6,923 bases of DNA from an uncultured Erysipelotrichaceae bacterium (lineage in GTDB: Bacteria; Bacillota_I; Bacilli_A; RFN20; CAG-826): contig CADCJP010000051.1 in NCBI GenBank assembly GCA_902801805.1, positions 1 to 6,923 on the forward strand, written 5' to 3'. Made by a program: the position numbers and the translations under genes. Shown here in pieces: positions 4,777 through 6,923 of the stretch. Under the pieces are notes generated by a model that saw only the letters and a list, made by a program, of their open reading frames with translations, was not told the DNA's origin and made no database searches. How positions within the stretch are numbered: the first letter of the stretch is position 1; every line of letters starts with the position of its first letter.

Positions 4777-5829
4777 TTATTTGATAAATAGTGAACTTTT
4801 TATTCCTTGTATACTTAGTAAGGCATCAAGTTCATAACTACTATGTAAAACTAGGTTTTTTAGACTGTTTTTAATAGTTAATTGGATTCCATCATATTCA
4901 TTTTCAAAATGATAATATTCATCCTTCATCACGCCTACAACGAGTGTACGTAGGTATGTAATAATGGATCCTTCAATCCAGTACATTCTTTTAGTGACTT
5001 TAAAAGTATCAAAGTGTTTCTTTAATTTGATATACATTGGTAAGCCATCACTAGCGTCATGCCATAAGTCAGAGAAGATGAAGTCATAGTCTTTATCTTT
5101 AATATCTTTGATAAAGTAGAAAGCATCCGCTTTATGGATATGGATCTTTTCTGGATGTGGGAATAAAGGTAATAAATATTTATTAAAGTTATTAATGAGG
5201 TCTAAATCCATTTCAACGATGTGAACTTCTTTGACATCTTCTTTTAGATGCACCATATAAGCAAAATAGCCTAAGCCCAAACCAAGAGTTAAGACTTTGC
5301 CTCTCGCAATCTGAATTGGTATTTGCATCGTTCTTATTTCAAAAGGATTTAAGCTCATCCATTCGTTATCGCATAAACTAATTGTGGGATAAGAATAATC
5401 ACTATCAAAGAAGCCTAAAGACATCTTAAGAATTGAATTACCACCATAATGGTATTCTTCTTCATAAGGAAATAAAGAATAAGCTTTTAGTGTCTTTTGT
5501 TTAAGTGACCAATCACCACTTTCAAAAGTGAGATTATTAAGCGCTTTTAAATAATGATTATTATTAAATTCATCAATATCAATTAGATTAGTGTCCCATC
5601 TAACATTTTTATTAATAAATTCATTATCAGTGGGTCTATTCTTTAAAAGTTCATCAATAAAAGAGGAACGCTTTTCATATTTGCTTTTACCTTTAAATTT
5701 ATAAGGTTTAATGCCAGGGTTATTCCATACCATATCTCTTAAATAGAGCATATAGTCGATATTGTTTTCGTGTTGATTAAATAAAGAAACAAACTTTTGA
5801 TTCTCTTTTTCATCTAACGCAAATTGCAT
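4777..5829 (-). CDS. spermidine-synthase-like / SAM-dependent methyltransferase-fold protein
   Basis: The 350-residue product has a class I Rossmann core in its second half: VLTLGLGLGYF (179-189, glycine-rich SAM loop), VHIVEMDLD (202-210, acidic residue after strand 2), HKADAFYFI (232-240) and YDFIFSDLWHD (248-258, strand 4). This order and the DAF motif resemble spermidine synthases and related methyltransferases. The DSSDPxGP-type aminopropyltransferase signature is absent, so polyamine synthesis is not supported. The N-terminal ~160 residues, rich in Asn, Tyr and Lys, are not recognised and could bind the substrate. The start ATG overlaps the surE stop codon (TAATG), with AGGG a few bases upstream, so translation is probably coupled. 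The target is unknown. Confidence 0.75.
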   Translation of the reverse strand: MQFALDEKENQKFVSLFNQHENNIDYMLYLRDMVWNNPGIKPYKFKGKSKYEKRSSFIDELLKNRPTDNEFINKNVRWDTNLIDIDEFNNNHYLKALNNLTFESGDWSLKQKTLKAYSLFPYEEEYHYGGNSILKMSLGFFDSDYSYPTISLCDNEWMSLNPFEIRTMQIPIQIARGKVLTLGLGLGYFAYMVHLKEDVKEVHIVEMDLDLINNFNKYLLPLFPHPEKIHIHKADAFYFIKDIKDKDYDFIFSDLWHDASDGLPMYIKLKKHFDTFKVTKRMYWIEGSIITYLRTLVVGVMKDEYYHFENEYDGIQLTIKNSLKNLVLHSSYELDALLSIQGIKSSLFIK

Positions 5830-6545
5830 TATTTTCCCTGCACTTTCTTAAGTACTTCTTGATATTGTTCTTCGCTAAATGGAAGACGTGAAATAGGAAC
5901 GATAGAGATATAGCCTTCATGAACTTGACGATAATCCGCCCATTCTGGCATATCCTCATGACTTTGGACATCTCTTAAAGGATAGAAAGTATCATCTTTC
6001 TTGTCAAAATAGTAATGATCTTTTCTAAAGTAGCAACGGCCAATCTTAATGCCTTTTACCTCACCTTTAGGGATATTTATATTTAAACAATATTCTTCAC
6101 TTGGTAGGTTATACTTATTAATGAATTCCCAAATCTCATCAAAGTGTTCAATGAGGTTTGAATAATCATCAAATGGACCAGAGAAAGCGATGGTCTTTTT
6201 ACGGAATATGGTTGCGCCCATACAAGCACCGATTGTGCCACTTAAAAAGACATCATAAGATAGATTGTGTCCACTATTGCAGCCCGATACCACTAAATCA
6301 AAATCGATATCTAATCCACCTAATCCCAAGTTAGCGGAGTCAGTGGGTGTGCCGTGTACCGCATACGTATGTTCATCAATCTTATCGACTTTTAGCCATT
6401 CGCCTAATGTGATAGAAGCACTTTTACCAGACATATGTTCAAAAGGGGCAACAATTGTTACTTCCGCGTACTTTGATAATAAGTCTCTTAATATTGTGAT
6501 TCCTTGAGCGTTATAGCCATCATCATTGGTTAATAGTATTTTCAT
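5829..6545 (-). CDS. surE: 5'/3'-nucleotidase SurE
   Basis: SurE is a divalent-metal-dependent cytoplasmic phosphatase acting on nucleoside 5'- and 3'-monophosphates, linked to stationary-phase survival in other bacteria. The N-terminus MKILLTNDDGYNAQGI carries the metal-binding Asp8-Asp9. APFEHMSGKSASIT (33-46) contains the conserved Ser39, GTPTDSANLG is at 65-74, SGCNSGHNL (87-95) contains the metal ligand Asn90, and LSGTIGACMGA follows at 101-111. The length (238) is normal. It is the first gene of a two-gene unit, with the downstream methyltransferase-fold gene starting on its stop codon. The ribosome binding site is modest (AGGT, about 5 nt before the ATG). An upstream terminator separates it from the elongation factor gene; a TATAAA on the minus strand (about 6573-6568) could be its -10, with no good -35. 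Confidence 0.93.
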   Translation of the reverse strand: MKILLTNDDGYNAQGITILRDLLSKYAEVTIVAPFEHMSGKSASITLGEWLKVDKIDEHTYAVHGTPTDSANLGLGGLDIDFDLVVSGCNSGHNLSYDVFLSGTIGACMGATIFRKKTIAFSGPFDDYSNLIEHFDEIWEFINKYNLPSEEYCLNINIPKGEVKGIKIGRCYFRKDHYYFDKKDDTFYPLRDVQSHEDMPEWADYRQVHEGYISIVPISRLPFSEEQYQEVLKKVQGK

Positions 6546-6571
6546 ACTACCTATTTTCTAACATTTCTTTA

Positions 6572-6601
6572 TAAAAGAAAAGAGGGAACGATATCCCTCT
6601 T
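6572..6601 (-). terminator. terminator of the elongation factor G-type gene
   Basis: AAGAGGGA (6580-6587) pairs with TCCCTCTT (6594-6601) around a 6-nt loop. On the minus strand it is followed by TTCTTTTA. It lies 20 bp after the stop codon at 6621. Confidence 0.85.
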
Positions 6602-6620
6602 CTCAAGAACAATCAATCGA

Positions 6621-6923
6621 TTATTGGTTGATCTTGTTTTCTTTAATAACTTTGTCCTTTAAGTATTCTGGGACTTCTTCGTAGTTAACGAATTCTCTAT
6701 TGAAGTAACCAGAGGCTTGGGTAATGGATTTAAGTTGTGTGACGTAGTCAACGATTTCTGCTTCAGGAATTAAAGCTTCGATATCTTGCATACCTTCATG
6801 CTCTTCCATATTTTGGATACGAGCACGTCTGGTATTTAAGTCGGACATGACATCACCTGTATATTCACTTGGCGCAATAACATGAATTCTCATGATTGGT
6901 TCAAGGATGATTGGTTTGCACTT
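6621..6923 (-). CDS. fusA: elongation factor G-type protein, C-terminal domain only (5' end outside window)
   Basis: The frame stays open to the window edge: KCKPIILEPIMRIHV is encoded from 6923 onward, so the ATG at 6893 is internal. The visible 100 residues form EF-G domain V: ILEPIM, the strand VIAPSEYTGDVMSDLNTRR, the helix-strand part up to IPEAEIVDYVTQLKSITQ, and the closing YEEVPEY. EF-G is the GTPase that drives ribosomal translocation and, with RRF, recycling. The usual TQGRG after the last helix is TQASG here, and the region matches canonical EF-G only loosely, so a second, FusA2-like copy is possible. The stop (TAA) is followed by a terminator, ending that transcription unit. Confidence 0.85.
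   Translation of the reverse strand, partial: KCKPIILEPIMRIHVIAPSEYTGDVMSDLNTRRARIQNMEEHEGMQDIEALIPEAEIVDYVTQLKSITQASGYFNREFVNYEEVPEYLKDKVIKENKINQ

Noticed and set aside
6265..6507. Plus-strand ORF opposite surE
   Set aside because: Shadow of the conserved SurE metal-site region on the other strand.

Overview
The window looks like a piece of chromosome from a low-GC Bacilli-type bacterium, perhaps a Mollicutes or Erysipelotrichales relative. It is AT-rich, has strong AAGGAGG-like ribosome binding sites, A/T-rich sigma-A-type promoters and short hairpin terminators with T-runs. The genetic code is standard: TGA closes the thioredoxin-fold gene and the lipoprotein gene. Assignment below the level of Bacilli/Mollicutes relatives is not possible from this sequence alone.

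Layout, left to right. The 3' part of a thioredoxin-fold protein gene (+, 1-570) runs tail to tail, with a 7-nt overlap, into a metallo-beta-lactamase-fold hydrolase gene (-, 564-1193). Divergent from it is a large-conductance mechanosensitive channel gene, mscL (+, 1301-1960), with an unusually long extracytoplasmic loop. A terminator separates mscL from a convergent lipoprotein gene of unknown function (-, 2017-3000), whose 3' end carries a 23-bp tandem duplication that shifts the reading frame. Next comes a class II fructose-bisphosphate aldolase gene (-, 3108-4082) with its own promoter and terminator.

The accessory part is the roughly 690-base gap between the aldolase and the next operon (4083-4776). 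It looks like a compact, repeated type I toxin-antitoxin-like locus. On the minus strand is a 27-codon gene for a hydrophobic peptide with a near-perfect Shine-Dalgarno sequence that can be masked by its own leader. Facing it on the plus strand are three tandem units, each a promoter (TTGnnn, 16 bp, TATAAA/T) followed by a ~50-60 nt RNA ending in a hairpin and T-run. Behind the first two units lie degraded copies of the toxin C-terminus (CLLIKLV and FLLLKLV, against CLLLKLV in the intact gene). The convergent layout with short repeats at both 5' ends resembles the par/Fst type of antisense-regulated toxin, but the peptide has no Fst motif that I recognise. This is the most interesting part of the window.

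The right end is a minus-strand operon: surE (nucleotidase, 5829-6545) coupled through a TAATG overlap to a spermidine-synthase-like methyltransferase-fold gene (4777-5829), closed by a terminator. Upstream of it is the 3' end of an elongation factor G-type gene (6621-6923), also closed by a terminator. The protein-coding genes are mostly housekeeping or envelope/stress functions and form no single pathway.
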